Shown one piece after another: positions 17,175 to 26,831 of a stretch of DNA of 64,000 bases. Below the pieces are notes generated by a model. That model was not told the origin of the DNA and did not search any database. It saw only the letters and a program-made list of their open reading frames with translations. Where the stretch lies: the NCBI RefSeq assembly GCF_020179385.1, contig NZ_JAIBLJ010000001.1, positions 124,001 to 188,000 of the forward strand. Reading direction: 5' to 3'. Numbering within the stretch: the stretch's first letter is position 1; every line of letters starts with the position of its first letter. The stretch is from Alkalihalobacillus sp. YIM B00296 (GTDB lineage: Bacteria; Bacillota; Bacilli; Bacillales; Fictibacillaceae). The translations under genes were made by a program, and so were the position numbers.

Positions 17175-18737
17175 TTGTATAAAGTTTTGATAGTCGATGA
17201 TGAAGTCAATATTTTGGAGGGAATCGCAACTCTGGTTGACTGGGAAAGCTGTGAAACATCTCTTCATTTCAAGGCTTCTAATGGAAAGATGGCCTACGAA
17301 ATGATTACAAAAGATGCACCTGATATCGTCATTACGGATATCAAAATGCCTGGCATGAACGGAGTGGAATTAATTCAAAATGTATATAGGGTTCACCCGG
17401 ATATCAAATTTATTGTCCTCTCTGGATATGACGAATTCCAATTTGCCAAAACTGCAATGGAATGCAATGTGAAGCATTACCTGCTGAAGCCTAGTAATGA
17501 AAAGAAAATTGAAGAAGCCTTGAAACAAGTCGTTGCAGAACTTAAAGATAAGGAACAAAAAGATGCCTTTTTAGAAAAAATGCGGACCAATCTGAAAAGG
17601 GTACTTCCTAAGGCGAAAGAGCAATTCTTGAAAGAGTATATCACGAACAAAAAATACGGGGTACAAGATTGGCGATATTACAGTCAATTATTCGGCGTGG
17701 ATACAACAGTAGATGAATTCAAGTTGATTGTGTTGACGATTGACAACAAATACGAGTATGAACATTTATTTGCCTTGAAAGAGATGATAACTGAAAACAT
17801 CAGAGAAAATCGGATGATACCATTGTCTACAACAATAGGTGAGAAAATCGTAATCCTGACGGAAGATCGGCCACCTGCTGAATTAGTTGCTAAGCTGAAG
17901 CAGACATCCAGTACATTCAAAGAGATATATGGTAAATCGAATACTGCTGCCATTAGTAATCCCGGTTCTATCACCCGATTAAGGACAATGTATAATGAAG
18001 CATTGAACTGTTTGACACAGCGGTTTTATTTAACAGAGGGAAGCATCATTACAGCTAGCGATATCGAGAATATAGACGCCACCAATGAATTGCAATATGA
18101 TCATGAAGATGTAATCTTCATGGTCCGAAGCGGTAATTTAAAGGGAGTTCAAAAATATTTAGATGAATTTTTTAAAAACATACAAAATGAAATGTATGAA
18201 GCGGGATTAGTCAAATCCCACTGTCTAGAGTTGTTCTTGGCTATCATTCGTCAGACAAACAGGGGAAAAATGGATGCTTTATTCAAGCAGGCTATTCAAT
18301 TTCATAAATTCTCGACCTTTGAAGAAATAAAAATATTCATCGAAAATGTGGCGATTGAAATCACAGAAAATCATTTCAAAAAAACAAGACAAAACCACAG
18401 TCAACAGATCAATCGTGTAATAGAATATGTGGATGAAAATCTATCAAATGCAGAGCTTTCACTATCAAAAATCGCAAACAATGTATTGTATATGAACTCA
18501 GATTATCTAGGTAAATTATTCAAAAAAGAAACCGGGGAACGGTTTTCGAATTACTTGATCAATCGCAGGATCGAAAAAGCAATCGAAATAATCGAACAAT
18601 CGGATAACTGGAAGGTTTTTGAGGTTGCAGAAGCAGTAGGCTTCGGGAATAATCCTCGATACTTCGGGCAAGTATTCAAGAAATATACTGGGGTTACCCC
18701 ATCAGATTATCATTTAAGTAAACCAATGATAAATTAA
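17175..18737 (+). CDS. yesN: YesN-type response regulator with AraC domain
   Basis: This encodes a 520-residue regulator. The receiver domain (1-120) has acidic pocket DDE, the phospho-acceptor Asp in DIVITDIKMPGMNG and the Lys in LLKPSNEKK. A long linker follows, then a C-terminal AraC-type double helix-turn-helix (INRVIEYVDENLSNAELSLSKIANNV to GFGNNPRYFGQVFKKYTGVTPSDY). Start TTG 17175 has GGGTGAGG upstream. It likely activates the adjacent ABC importer and GH105 genes when a rhamnogalacturonan- or pectin-derived oligosaccharide is sensed, as for YesN in B. subtilis; the ligand is inferred. Confidence 0.87.
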   Translation: MYKVLIVDDEVNILEGIATLVDWESCETSLHFKASNGKMAYEMITKDAPDIVITDIKMPGMNGVELIQNVYRVHPDIKFIVLSGYDEFQFAKTAMECNVKHYLLKPSNEKKIEEALKQVVAELKDKEQKDAFLEKMRTNLKRVLPKAKEQFLKEYITNKKYGVQDWRYYSQLFGVDTTVDEFKLIVLTIDNKYEYEHLFALKEMITENIRENRMIPLSTTIGEKIVILTEDRPPAELVAKLKQTSSTFKEIYGKSNTAAISNPGSITRLRTMYNEALNCLTQRFYLTEGSIITASDIENIDATNELQYDHEDVIFMVRSGNLKGVQKYLDEFFKNIQNEMYEAGLVKSHCLELFLAIIRQTNRGKMDALFKQAIQFHKFSTFEEIKIFIENVAIEITENHFKKTRQNHSQQINRVIEYVDENLSNAELSLSKIANNVLYMNSDYLGKLFKKETGERFSNYLINRRIEKAIEIIEQSDNWKVFEVAEAVGFGNNPRYFGQVFKKYTGVTPSDYHLSKPMIN

Positions 18738-18751
18738 AAAGTTGTCCATTT

Positions 18752-18795
18752 AGTATCAAGAGCTCTCTTGGAGAAGTTTGATACTTTTCTTTTTG
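18752..18795 (+). terminator. Terminator after yesN
   Basis: AGTATCAA (18752-18759) pairs with TTTGATACT (18777-18785), followed by a T-rich run. Confidence 0.7.
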
Positions 18796-18911
18796 TTTGG
18801 TTTTTGTTTTGTGAAACATGGCGGAAAAGACAGAAAACTGTTTTTTAAACATAAATGTCTGAAAATTTTATTTATTTAGAAGAGTAGGTATTTTAAGATG
18901 GAATCAAGCTA

Positions 18912-18926
18912 TAGAAAGCGCTTACA
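18912..18926 (+). promoter_or_regulatory. Candidate CcpA binding site (cre)
   Basis: TAGAAAGCGCTTACA matches the cre consensus WTGNAANCGNWNNCW except for one position and lies 27 bases before the start of the sugar-binding lipoprotein gene. Binding there would block transcription of the importer operon in the presence of preferred sugars. Confidence 0.7.
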
Positions 18927-18952
18927 AAATAATAAAGGGAGGTACGGTGTAA

Positions 18953-20239
18953 ATGAAAAAATACATATTTTTATGTATGATACTTGTTCTTTCGGCACTT
19001 TTGTCAGCTTGTTCAGACACAACTTCTGAGGCTGACAGTGCAGATGGGGACCAAGTGACGCTGCGGATGACTTGGTGGGGCTCGCAAAGTAGGCATGACC
19101 AGACACAGGAGATCATCAAGAAATTTGAAGAAGAGTATCCAGACATTAAGATTGAACCTGAATTTACCGGGTTTGATGGCTACTTCGAAAAGATGGCCGC
19201 ACAAGCTGCGGGGAATGACCTGCCTGATATCATGCAACAAAACTTTGGTGAATATTTAAACCAATATGCTGATAAAGGTTTGTTGGCTGACCTTTCTGGA
19301 TTTGTTGAAGATGGGACAATCGATGTTGAGGGTGTCAGTGATACGGTAATGGAATCTGGAATGAAAGATGGAAAGCTTTTAGGAATTCCTACTGGTACAA
19401 ACGCTTTGACTGCATTTTATAACAAAACCTTGCTTGATGAAGCTGGTGTGGAAGTACCAAATGAAAATTGGACATGGGAAGACTATATCGATGCTGCCAG
19501 AAAAGTTCACGATGAAACAGGCAAGTTTGGTACACGTCTGATGGAACCTAAGAACTTGTTTGAATATTACTTAAGGGAAAAAGGGTACAAGCTGTTCAAT
19601 GATGATGAGACAGACTTAGGTTATACGGATGATAAGCTGCTAGAAGACTACTTTACCCTTAATAAAGAGTTGGTTGACGACGGAGTAGCCCCGGGATATG
19701 ACACGATCCAGCAGATCAAAGGTGTAGAGGATGAGTTGATTGTCCATGGTGAGGCACCATTTGATTTCAGATGGTCTAATCAGGCCACCGCACTAACCAG
19801 CGCTGCTGGTGAACAGGAGCTTGGGATGACTTTATTGCCTGGTTCCAACAACACGCAAGGTATGTATTTGAAACCAGCAATGCTGTGGTCGATCAGTGAA
19901 AATTCTGAACATAAAGAGGAAGCTGCAAAGTTCATCAACTTTTTTACAAATAACATTGACGTTTATGAAATCGGCGGCTCAGACCGTGGTGTACCAATAA
20001 AAGAGGAAATCCGTTCTGAAATGTCTTCGGATTTGAATGAAACGGATCAAAAAGTATTCGATTACATCGAATTGGTGACAGAAAACAGTTCCCCTATCGA
20101 TTCGAACTATCCTCCACAATCTACAGAAGTATTGGCGGCGTTATCAGAAGTGGATGAGTTAGTCATGTATGGGGAGTTGACACCTGGACAAGGTGCAAAA
20201 CAATTTAGGGAAAAAGCAACGAGTATTTTAGGGAGATGA
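18953..20239 (+). CDS. yesO: Sugar ABC transporter substrate-binding lipoprotein
   Basis: This encodes a 428-residue lipoprotein with a signal peptide ending in the lipobox LSAC (Cys about residue 20), so it is anchored to the outer face of the membrane. The rest is a family 1 extracellular solute-binding protein (TLRMTWWGSQSRHDQTQEIIKKFEEEYPDIKIEPEFTGFDGY). RBS AAAGGGAGG. Together with the two permeases downstream it forms a CUT1-type importer. No ATPase gene is present, so the shared MsmX-type ATPase probably energises it. Best guess for substrate is an unsaturated rhamnogalacturonan oligosaccharide, as with YesO, by context. Confidence 0.85.
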   Translation: MKKYIFLCMILVLSALLSACSDTTSEADSADGDQVTLRMTWWGSQSRHDQTQEIIKKFEEEYPDIKIEPEFTGFDGYFEKMAAQAAGNDLPDIMQQNFGEYLNQYADKGLLADLSGFVEDGTIDVEGVSDTVMESGMKDGKLLGIPTGTNALTAFYNKTLLDEAGVEVPNENWTWEDYIDAARKVHDETGKFGTRLMEPKNLFEYYLREKGYKLFNDDETDLGYTDDKLLEDYFTLNKELVDDGVAPGYDTIQQIKGVEDELIVHGEAPFDFRWSNQATALTSAAGEQELGMTLLPGSNNTQGMYLKPAMLWSISENSEHKEEAAKFINFFTNNIDVYEIGGSDRGVPIKEEIRSEMSSDLNETDQKVFDYIELVTENSSPIDSNYPPQSTEVLAALSEVDELVMYGELTPGQGAKQFREKATSILGR

Positions 20240-20253
20240 TGAATAGGAAGGAG

Positions 20254-20290
20254 AATGGTCCTGAAAGAGGCTATCAGGGCCATTTTCATT
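20254..20290 (+). terminator. Intra-operon attenuator/terminator after the binding protein gene
   Basis: AATGGTCCTGA (20254-20264) pairs with TCAGGGCCATT (20274-20284) over 11 bp with one G-U, then TTCATT. It lies between the lipoprotein and permease genes and probably lowers permease expression relative to the binding protein. Confidence 0.7.
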
Positions 20291-20355
20291 AACAAAGATT
20301 TATATTCATTTGCTCTTTGTTACAAAATCATTTGATAAATATTATTCAGAAAGAG

Positions 20356-21351
20356 ATGAGGGCGATGATACCTAAAAAATCTGAACACAGTCCAGCTCCA
20401 TTAGAGGAAGTCTCGACGAATCCAGATTTGAAGAAGAAAGTGAATTTCGTAAAACCTAGAAGAAAAGTGAAATCAGATAATCATAATGTAACAGGTTATC
20501 TATTCATATCTCCATTTCTAATCGGATTTTTCTCCTTAACAATATTCCCGATCCTCTACTCCTTTTATCTATCTTTTACGGATTATGATTTATTAGGGAC
20601 ACCGAATTGGATCGGTTTCGATAACTATGTCCGTATGTTCAAGGATGATCCTACATTTTGGAAGGTTATGAAAGTAACGTTCTTCTATGCTGGAGTGGCG
20701 GTTCCGATCCGGCTCGTATTTGCACTTCTTGTTGCTTTGGCCTTAAACAAGGTTGTCGAAATGGTCGGTTTGTACCGCACACTTCTATATTTGCCGTCCA
20801 TTGTCGGGGGAAGTATCGCAATCTCCATCATGTGGCGTCAATTATTTGGAAATGATGGAGCCGTAAACTCAGTCCTCGCTTCTATTGGATTGCCGACACA
20901 TTCATGGTTAGGTGACCCAGATACAGCGATTTGGACACTTATCATTTTATATGGATGGCAATTCGGGTCTTCCATGTTGATTTTTTTAGCAGGATTGAGA
21001 AATATACCGAAAACCTACTATGAAGCGTCTAGTGTAGATGGTGCAGGGCCGATCAAACAATTTTTCATCATTACACTCCCGCTTTTGACCCCTGTCATAC
21101 TTTTCAATACAATCATGCAAGTCATCCAAGGATTTATGGCATTCACACCCAGCTTCGTCGTAACGAATGGAGGACCCGTGAACAGTACATTACTCTATGT
21201 TCTATACATGTACCGGCGGGCATTTGAATACTTCGATATGGGCTATGCATCTGCTATGGCATGGGTGATGCTGGTGATCATCGCCATTTTTACTGCAATT
21301 ATTTTCAAGAGTTCACCACATTGGGTCCATTATGAGTCTGAAAACAAATAA
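20356..21351 (+). CDS. yesP: Sugar ABC transporter permease, MalF type
   Basis: This encodes a ~331-residue permease with six membrane segments and the cytoplasmic EAA loop YEASSVDGAGPIKQFFIITLPLLTPV that docks the ATPase. A charged N-terminal extension of about 45 residues precedes the first membrane segment. The start is uncertain: the frame opens at TTG 20317, with ATG 20356 and ATG 20365 as alternatives and no strong RBS for any. It is the partner of the MalG-type permease 20 bases downstream. Confidence 0.85.
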   Translation: MRAMIPKKSEHSPAPLEEVSTNPDLKKKVNFVKPRRKVKSDNHNVTGYLFISPFLIGFFSLTIFPILYSFYLSFTDYDLLGTPNWIGFDNYVRMFKDDPTFWKVMKVTFFYAGVAVPIRLVFALLVALALNKVVEMVGLYRTLLYLPSIVGGSIAISIMWRQLFGNDGAVNSVLASIGLPTHSWLGDPDTAIWTLIILYGWQFGSSMLIFLAGLRNIPKTYYEASSVDGAGPIKQFFIITLPLLTPVILFNTIMQVIQGFMAFTPSFVVTNGGPVNSTLLYVLYMYRRAFEYFDMGYASAMAWVMLVIIAIFTAIIFKSSPHWVHYESENK

Positions 21352-21371
21352 ATGGGAAGGGGATCAAATAA

Positions 21372-22211
21372 ATGAACAGCAAGAAAACGAAAAAAATAAT
21401 CCAGCATACGATCATGATCATCTTCACATTAATCATGATCTATCCATTGGTCTGGATGTTCAGCAGTTCTTTGAAAGAAAGCTCCAGTGTATTTGTCGAT
21501 GCCCATTCCTTAATTCCTGATGGGCTCCATTTTGAAAATTATATCCTAGGTTGGAAAGGCTTCGGAGGTATTTCCTTCTCAACCTTCTTCATCAATTCCG
21601 CTATCATTTCGATAATAGCTACGATAGGAAGCATAGCATCTTCAGCTGTCATCGCTTATGGATTTGCGAGAATCAAATTTGCAGGAAAGACGATCTGGTT
21701 CGTATGTATGATGCTGACGATGATGCTGCCCTTCGAAATGGTCATGATCCCGCAATATATCATGTTCAATAAATTTGGGTGGATTGATACTTACTTACCA
21801 TTGATCCTGCCAACTTTCTTCGGTATTCCGTTTTTTATATTCCTGATCATGCAATTTATCCGCACAATCCCGATGGAATTGGATGAAGCAGCTAAAATTG
21901 ATGGCTGCAACAACTTCAGCATCTTTTTCCGGATAATCGTACCGTTGATCGTACCAGCGATGATGACATCTGCGATCTTTTCTTTCTATTGGCGCTGGGA
22001 TGATTTCATGGGGCCATTAATTTATCTATCTACGCCAGAAAAATATCCAGTATCACTGGCGTTGAAACTTTTCTCGGATCCAAACTCTGTAACCAACTGG
22101 GGTGCCATGTTTGCGATGTCTTCACTCAGTATTGTGCCGATTTTCATCATTTTCTTTTTTTTCCAGCGTTATATCGTTGACGGTATCAGTACGAGTGGAT
22201 TGAAATCTTAA
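21372..22211 (+). CDS. yesQ: Sugar ABC transporter permease, MalG type
   Basis: This encodes a 279-residue second permease with six membrane segments. The EAA motif reads MELDEAAKIDGCNNFSIFFRIIVPLIVPA, and FENYILGW near the N-terminus is typical of MalG-like subunits of CUT1 importers. RBS GGAAGGGGATC precedes ATG 21372. The GH105 hydrolase follows 17 bases after its stop, implying cotranscription and uptake followed by intracellular hydrolysis of an unsaturated oligouronide. Confidence 0.87.
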   Translation: MNSKKTKKIIQHTIMIIFTLIMIYPLVWMFSSSLKESSSVFVDAHSLIPDGLHFENYILGWKGFGGISFSTFFINSAIISIIATIGSIASSAVIAYGFARIKFAGKTIWFVCMMLTMMLPFEMVMIPQYIMFNKFGWIDTYLPLILPTFFGIPFFIFLIMQFIRTIPMELDEAAKIDGCNNFSIFFRIIVPLIVPAMMTSAIFSFYWRWDDFMGPLIYLSTPEKYPVSLALKLFSDPNSVTNWGAMFAMSSLSIVPIFIIFFFFQRYIVDGISTSGLKS

Positions 22212-22228
22212 TAAAAGGAGAATGGATT

Positions 22229-23350
22229 ATGGTTACAACAAATGTAAATGAAAAAAAAGCGCAGTTGAAGTCTCCACTTGAATGGGCGAAAGCAGCCTGT
22301 GATTCCCTGATGAATACGTACGAACCTTCGGAACTTCCGCCGGATGGACGGTGGCATTATCATCAGGGTGTCTTTCTTGTCAGCATGCTGCAATTGCGTG
22401 AGAAGATTGACGGGGATCATTATTTCGATTACATCAAAGCTTATGTTGATCATAACATTGATGAAAATGGAAACTTTTTATGGAACCGTAAAGAACTGGA
22501 TGCAATCCAAGCAGGGCTTTTGTTATTTCAACTAGATAAGGAAACCGGAGATCCGCGATATAAAACAGCAGCTGCGAAGCTGAAAAACATGTTCCCGACC
22601 TTGAACCGGACATCTGATGGCGGTTTCTGGCATAAAGACCACTATCCCTATCAGATGTGGTTGGATGGATTGTATATGGGCGGCGTTTTCGCAATGAACT
22701 ATGACAAGGAATACAACGAACCAGCCTTGCTCGATATGGTTTTGGAGCAAGAACGCTTGATGCGGAAACATACGAAAGATGATGTGACAGGACTCTATCA
22801 CCATGCCTGGGACGAAAGCCGGAAACAGCCGTGGGCAGATTCCGAAACGGGGAAATCACCTGAGTTCTGGGGTCGAGCGATCGGCTGGTATGGCATAACG
22901 TTCAACGAAATCCTTGATTTCTTGCCAGATTCACATGAAAACCGGTCTGAAATAGAAAAAGCGTTGAGTGATTTGGTTCATAGTTTGATAAAGTACCAGG
23001 ATCCCCAAACGGGCATGTGGTATCAGGTGGTCGATAGAATGGATGACGAAGATAATTGGCTGGAAACTTCATGCTCTGCGTTGTTTGTTTATACGATTGC
23101 TCGGGCTGTTAAGGGCGGTTTTGTCGATCCTGAACTTAAAGAATATGCGGTCAAAGGGTATCGAGGACTTTTGAAGCAAATGAAATTTGATTCAGAAGGA
23201 TTGTTCGTCATGCCTGAAATCTGTATTGGAACAGGTGTCGGCGATTATCAACATTACGTGGAGCGACCACGGACAGATAATGATCTGCACGGTGTAGGAT
23301 CTTTCGTGCTTGCAAGTATTGAAATGCAAGATCTTTTACCAGAACTTTGA
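22229..23350 (+). CDS. yesR: Glycoside hydrolase family 105, unsaturated rhamnogalacturonyl hydrolase
   Basis: This encodes a 373-residue (alpha/alpha)6-barrel enzyme without signal peptide, so it acts in the cytoplasm. GH105 enzymes hydrate the 4,5-double bond of the unsaturated uronic acid at the non-reducing end of pectin fragments and release it as 4-deoxy-5-keto uronate. The catalytic Asp is expected in YQMWLDGLYMG (Asp146). Other family segments are DGGFWHKDHYP and FWGRAIGWYG. RBS AAAAGGAG. Its stop overlaps the long reading frame of the next gene by four bases. Product feeds KduI/KduD encoded downstream. Confidence 0.9.
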   Translation: MVTTNVNEKKAQLKSPLEWAKAACDSLMNTYEPSELPPDGRWHYHQGVFLVSMLQLREKIDGDHYFDYIKAYVDHNIDENGNFLWNRKELDAIQAGLLLFQLDKETGDPRYKTAAAKLKNMFPTLNRTSDGGFWHKDHYPYQMWLDGLYMGGVFAMNYDKEYNEPALLDMVLEQERLMRKHTKDDVTGLYHHAWDESRKQPWADSETGKSPEFWGRAIGWYGITFNEILDFLPDSHENRSEIEKALSDLVHSLIKYQDPQTGMWYQVVDRMDDEDNWLETSCSALFVYTIARAVKGGFVDPELKEYAVKGYRGLLKQMKFDSEGLFVMPEICIGTGVGDYQHYVERPRTDNDLHGVGSFVLASIEMQDLLPEL

Positions 23351-23394
23351 TTCTGATCATCAAAAAATGGAGAAACGGAACTGGAGTTGTGGAA

Positions 23395-24687
23395 ATGAGA
23401 AAAATAGCGATATGCGGTGTAAGTAAGCGTGCGATCGGCATGTTCATAAAACCGATGGTAGAGACATTTGCTTCCACTAATGAACTGGTTGCACTGCTAG
23501 ACAACGATCCGAAACGATTCAAAGTCTGCAAGATGGAAGTCGGTTCGATCAATCATGTGAAGGAATTTGGGGAAGAGGATTTCGAGGTTATGGTTAGGGA
23601 AACCAAACCTGATGTCGTTATTGTGGCAAGCAGGGATGACACCCATGTAAAGTATATCGTCCAAGCACTGGAACACGATTTGGATGTAATTACTGAGAAA
23701 CCGATGACGACGACTGCAGCAGACAGCAAAGTAGTGATGGAAGCTGAAGCGAAAAGCAAAGGGACTGTTACAGTGACGTTCAACTACCGCTATAGTCCAT
23801 ATCACACGAAAATCAAAGAGCTCATCCTCAATGGGAAGGTTGGCAGGGTCACATCCATTGATTTGAATTGGTATATTGATACGTATCACGGGTCCAGCTA
23901 TTTTCAGCGCTGGAACCGAAAAAGGGAGTATTCAGGTGGACTTTCGATCCACAAAAGTTCCCACCATTTCGATCTGGTCAATTGGTGGCTTGATCAAAAG
24001 CCTGTCGAAGTCTTTGCCTTCGGTGCCCTGAACTATTATGGTCCGTTCAGTGAGCATAATCCTTCTGTAGAGGATGGTCGATACTGTAAAACCTGTGAGG
24101 TGAAACAAGAATGTGCCTACTATTCAAGGTGGAATTCGCGGAGCAACAGCATGTTCGTCAAGGATGACCATATCGGTTCCGACGAAAAAAGGAAAGAAAC
24201 CTATACAGGTTATCGTCCAGACCAATGTGTCTTCGATTCTGAAATTGATATCGAAGACACCTATACTGCAACGGTCAGATACGATGAAGGTGCTTTGCTA
24301 AGCTATTCAATCAACTTCTCTTTACCTTATGAAGGCTATCGTCTCGCAATCAATGGAACAAAGGGAAGGGTGGAAACGACAGAATTCCATGCTCCTACAA
24401 GGGTACCGTTTCCCATTCCGGAGCAGACGATCGATTACTTTCCTCTTTTCGGCTCAAAGGAAACGATCCAGGTTGTCAAAAGAGAGGGAGGGCATGGAGG
24501 GGGTGATCCTGTAATCCTGGAAGATATCTTCCTGGGTGAGGACCCACATCGAGGATATCGGATACTTTCAGGAAGTGAAGATGGCGCTTATGCAGTAACG
24601 ATGGGTGAAGCGGTTTGGAAGTCTGTAAAAGAAAACCGTCCAGTAAAAATCAAAGAGTTGATTTCTCAGTATCCAGTGGAAAGCTGA
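23395..24687 (+). CDS. Gfo/Idh/MocA family NAD(P)-dependent oxidoreductase
   Basis: This encodes a ~430-residue protein with an N-terminal Rossmann fold (KIAICGVSKRAIGMF), the family EKPM motif (VITEKPMTTTAAD) and a C-terminal alpha/beta domain with GGLSIHKSSHHFDLVNWW. An unusual Cys-containing segment (YCKTCEVKQECAYY) may bind a metal. Such proteins oxidise or reduce sugars or sugar acids; in pectin clusters they act on side-chain sugars, but the substrate is not predictable. ATG 23395 follows GGAG; an earlier start at 23347 would overlap the GH105 gene. Confidence 0.8.
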   Translation: MRKIAICGVSKRAIGMFIKPMVETFASTNELVALLDNDPKRFKVCKMEVGSINHVKEFGEEDFEVMVRETKPDVVIVASRDDTHVKYIVQALEHDLDVITEKPMTTTAADSKVVMEAEAKSKGTVTVTFNYRYSPYHTKIKELILNGKVGRVTSIDLNWYIDTYHGSSYFQRWNRKREYSGGLSIHKSSHHFDLVNWWLDQKPVEVFAFGALNYYGPFSEHNPSVEDGRYCKTCEVKQECAYYSRWNSRSNSMFVKDDHIGSDEKRKETYTGYRPDQCVFDSEIDIEDTYTATVRYDEGALLSYSINFSLPYEGYRLAINGTKGRVETTEFHAPTRVPFPIPEQTIDYFPLFGSKETIQVVKREGGHGGGDPVILEDIFLGEDPHRGYRILSGSEDGAYAVTMGEAVWKSVKENRPVKIKELISQYPVES

Positions 24688-24729
24688 GGGACCAAACAGA
24701 CCGGTCATCATTATTAAGGAGTGTATTGA

Positions 24730-25359
24730 ATGGAAATGGGACGTTTACTTAATGGGGTCATGACCTTTTGCAAATGGGTCACACATTTTGCGGTATTGAA
24801 TCTTATGTGGATCGGCTGCACTTTTCTCGGCGGTGTCATTTTCGGTATTGCTCCGAGCACAGTTGCCATGTATGTAATTTCCCGTAAAGCTGCAGAAGGA
24901 GAAGGGGAGATTCATGTGGTGAGACTTTTTTGGCATACCTTTCGGAAGGAATTCTTTCGGGCGAATGGCTTAGCCGGAGTATTGACGGTCTTTGGATTAC
25001 TATGGTATTTCGACATGCATTTTTTCCGTCAGTTCGAAGGCGGTATCTATACGGTGATGAATTATTTCATGATGATGCTGGGACTGGTCCATATCATCCT
25101 ATTAATGTATATCCTGCCCGTATATGTCCACTATGATCTCAAATTGTTCCAATACTTCAAGCAGGCTTTGATGATCGCGTTCTTACGTCCTAGAAACTTG
25201 ATCCTTATGCTTGTTTGCGTCCTATCGACTTATTACTTTTTCATTTCTTTTCCCGGTTTCATACCGATTTTCGGCTTTACGATCTTCGCTCACTTAAACA
25301 TGTGGCTTGCATTCAAATGTTTTGAGAGTATTGAAGAGGTAAGGGTTGATATGACATAG
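24730..25359 (+). CDS. yesL: YesL family (DUF624) membrane protein
   Basis: This encodes a 209-residue protein with five or so hydrophobic segments. The N-terminal pattern (LNLMWIGCTFLGGVIFGIAPSTVAMY) is diagnostic of YesL/DUF624 proteins found beside YesM/YesN systems and CUT1 importers. Function is unknown; a role in transporter or sensor assembly has been suggested by genomic context only. RBS AAGGAGTG. It ends the importer operon. Confidence 0.85.
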   Translation: MEMGRLLNGVMTFCKWVTHFAVLNLMWIGCTFLGGVIFGIAPSTVAMYVISRKAAEGEGEIHVVRLFWHTFRKEFFRANGLAGVLTVFGLLWYFDMHFFRQFEGGIYTVMNYFMMMLGLVHIILLMYILPVYVHYDLKLFQYFKQALMIAFLRPRNLILMLVCVLSTYYFFISFPGFIPIFGFTIFAHLNMWLAFKCFESIEEVRVDMT

Positions 25360-25388
25360 ACATGAAAATCCTCCTTTTAAAAAGAAGG

Positions 25389-25622
25389 CTGTTTTCTTAA
25401 AAATGATTGAATGCTGATAAGGAGATGAAAACTGGAAATATGCGATATTTCTGCGGGAAAGCAAGCTAAGGCAGGCTGAACGAATTAGGCTAATTCAGGG
25501 AAGTGATGTCTAGCTCCAACGTCCAACCACTTGGACACTTTAGTCCTCCTGTGGCGGCGACAGCCTCCTCGTCGGACTTCCAGTGACCTTGGTGACTAAG
25601 CGGATTGCTTCTGCTCTTCTTC
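25389..25622 (+). repeat. Dispersed Bacillaceae intergenic repeat, locus 1
   Basis: The core begins TCTAGCTCCAACG at 25509 and includes CAGCCTCCTCGTCGGACTTCC. The flank 25389-25508 (AATGCTGATAAGGAGATG..., GCGGGAAAGCAAGCTAA) matches the reverse complement of about 43055-43175, so this is a long form of the element. It fills most of the gap between yesL and the LacI gene; no gene is visible. Confidence 0.85.
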
Positions 25623-25715
25623 GCCCGAGGAAAGCGAGCAGCCAAAAAGAATAATGATCCTTAAGATGACGGAAAATCCATTGACACCACTAATAAAGGA
25701 ATTGGCCACTCTTTT

Positions 25716-26705
25716 CTAATTGATAGGACGGCATGATTGTGAAATATGAAGTTTGGGTTCAAGATAAATCACCCGGCTCATTTCTTTATCTTTATTTTTA
25801 TTGTTGATCGTATCCATAAGGACTTCTGTCAATTTTTTAGTAATGGTTTCCAAGGGTACTCCTACAGTTGAAAAAGGGATGACCAGGTTATTCATTTCAG
25901 GGATATTATCATAGCTGATAATCGATATGTCTTCCGGAACCGATAACTCAGATTCATGGATCGCCTGAAGGATTCCTCTCGTCAAATCGTGACTTCCGAT
26001 TACGATTGCAGATGGTATTACTTCGCTTCGTAATAGATCTTTTGCAGCGACATATCCGTCATATTGTTCTAAACCATTGACTGGGATCATTTGTCCTGAG
26101 AAAGTTTCGAGTTTACAATCAAGCACAGCTTGTTTAAATCCTTCTACTTTTTCTTTTTGGAGATGGTCCCTCTTTTTAAGATCGCCGATATAGCAGATCT
26201 TCTTATGACCGAGCCGGCAAAGATAATCCACAGCATAAAAAATCGCTTTTTTTCTATTTACATCAACTGTAGGATATAACGGGTCTTCCGCAATACCATA
26301 AGTGACGATCGGGACGGAGGATGGTGAAGAGTATCGTTCAGGCCCGTCATCGAAAACCAGGATTGCATCAACCCTATATCGATTGAATATATCGATGGCT
26401 GTTCTCGTTTCGTTGATTGAAATCAAGGTGGTATATCCATGATGCTCAAGCCGTTTATTTATACTTGTAATCAGTGCTGAATGTGCAGCACGTTCAATGG
26501 TCGGCCAAACGATACCGATCGTAAATGATTTCTTAGAAACTAAGCTCCGAGCAGCTACATTCGGTTGGTATCCTAACTGGTTCGCAATTTGGATGATCCT
26601 TTTTTTAGTCGGCTCTTTCACCAACGGACTGTCACGCAAAGCTTTCGAGACAGTCGAATAGCTGACACCAGCAGATTTGGCAATATCTTTGATCGTGACT
26701 CCCAT
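25716..26705 (-). CDS. kdgR: LacI-family transcriptional regulator (KdgR-like)
   Basis: This encodes a 329-residue repressor with N-terminal LacI HTH and hinge (VTIKDIAKSAGVSYSTVSKALRD, then NQLGYQPNVAARSL) and a periplasmic-binding-protein-like effector domain. ATG 26705 has GGAGG five bases upstream; the reading frame opens nine codons earlier. It is divergent from uxaA, whose promoter carries a perfect palindrome of LacI-operator type with central CG. Matching palindromes precede two more cluster genes. The effector is probably 2-keto-3-deoxygluconate or a related intermediate; the name kdgR reflects position, not proof. Confidence 0.8.
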   Translation of the reverse strand: MGVTIKDIAKSAGVSYSTVSKALRDSPLVKEPTKKRIIQIANQLGYQPNVAARSLVSKKSFTIGIVWPTIERAAHSALITSINKRLEHHGYTTLISINETRTAIDIFNRYRVDAILVFDDGPERYSSPSSVPIVTYGIAEDPLYPTVDVNRKKAIFYAVDYLCRLGHKKICYIGDLKKRDHLQKEKVEGFKQAVLDCKLETFSGQMIPVNGLEQYDGYVAAKDLLRSEVIPSAIVIGSHDLTRGILQAIHESELSVPEDISIISYDNIPEMNNLVIPFSTVGVPLETITKKLTEVLMDTINNKNKDKEMSRVIYLEPKLHISQSCRPIN

Positions 26706-26831
26706 GATTACCTCCGAATTAATTATTTCCAAACCAGTATAGAAAGGAAAAAAGCATTGCCTTTGATCTAATTATACTTTTTCTCGGATATTTTAACAAA
26801 AAAGTGGAATCCTGCTATAACGTTTTATTAA

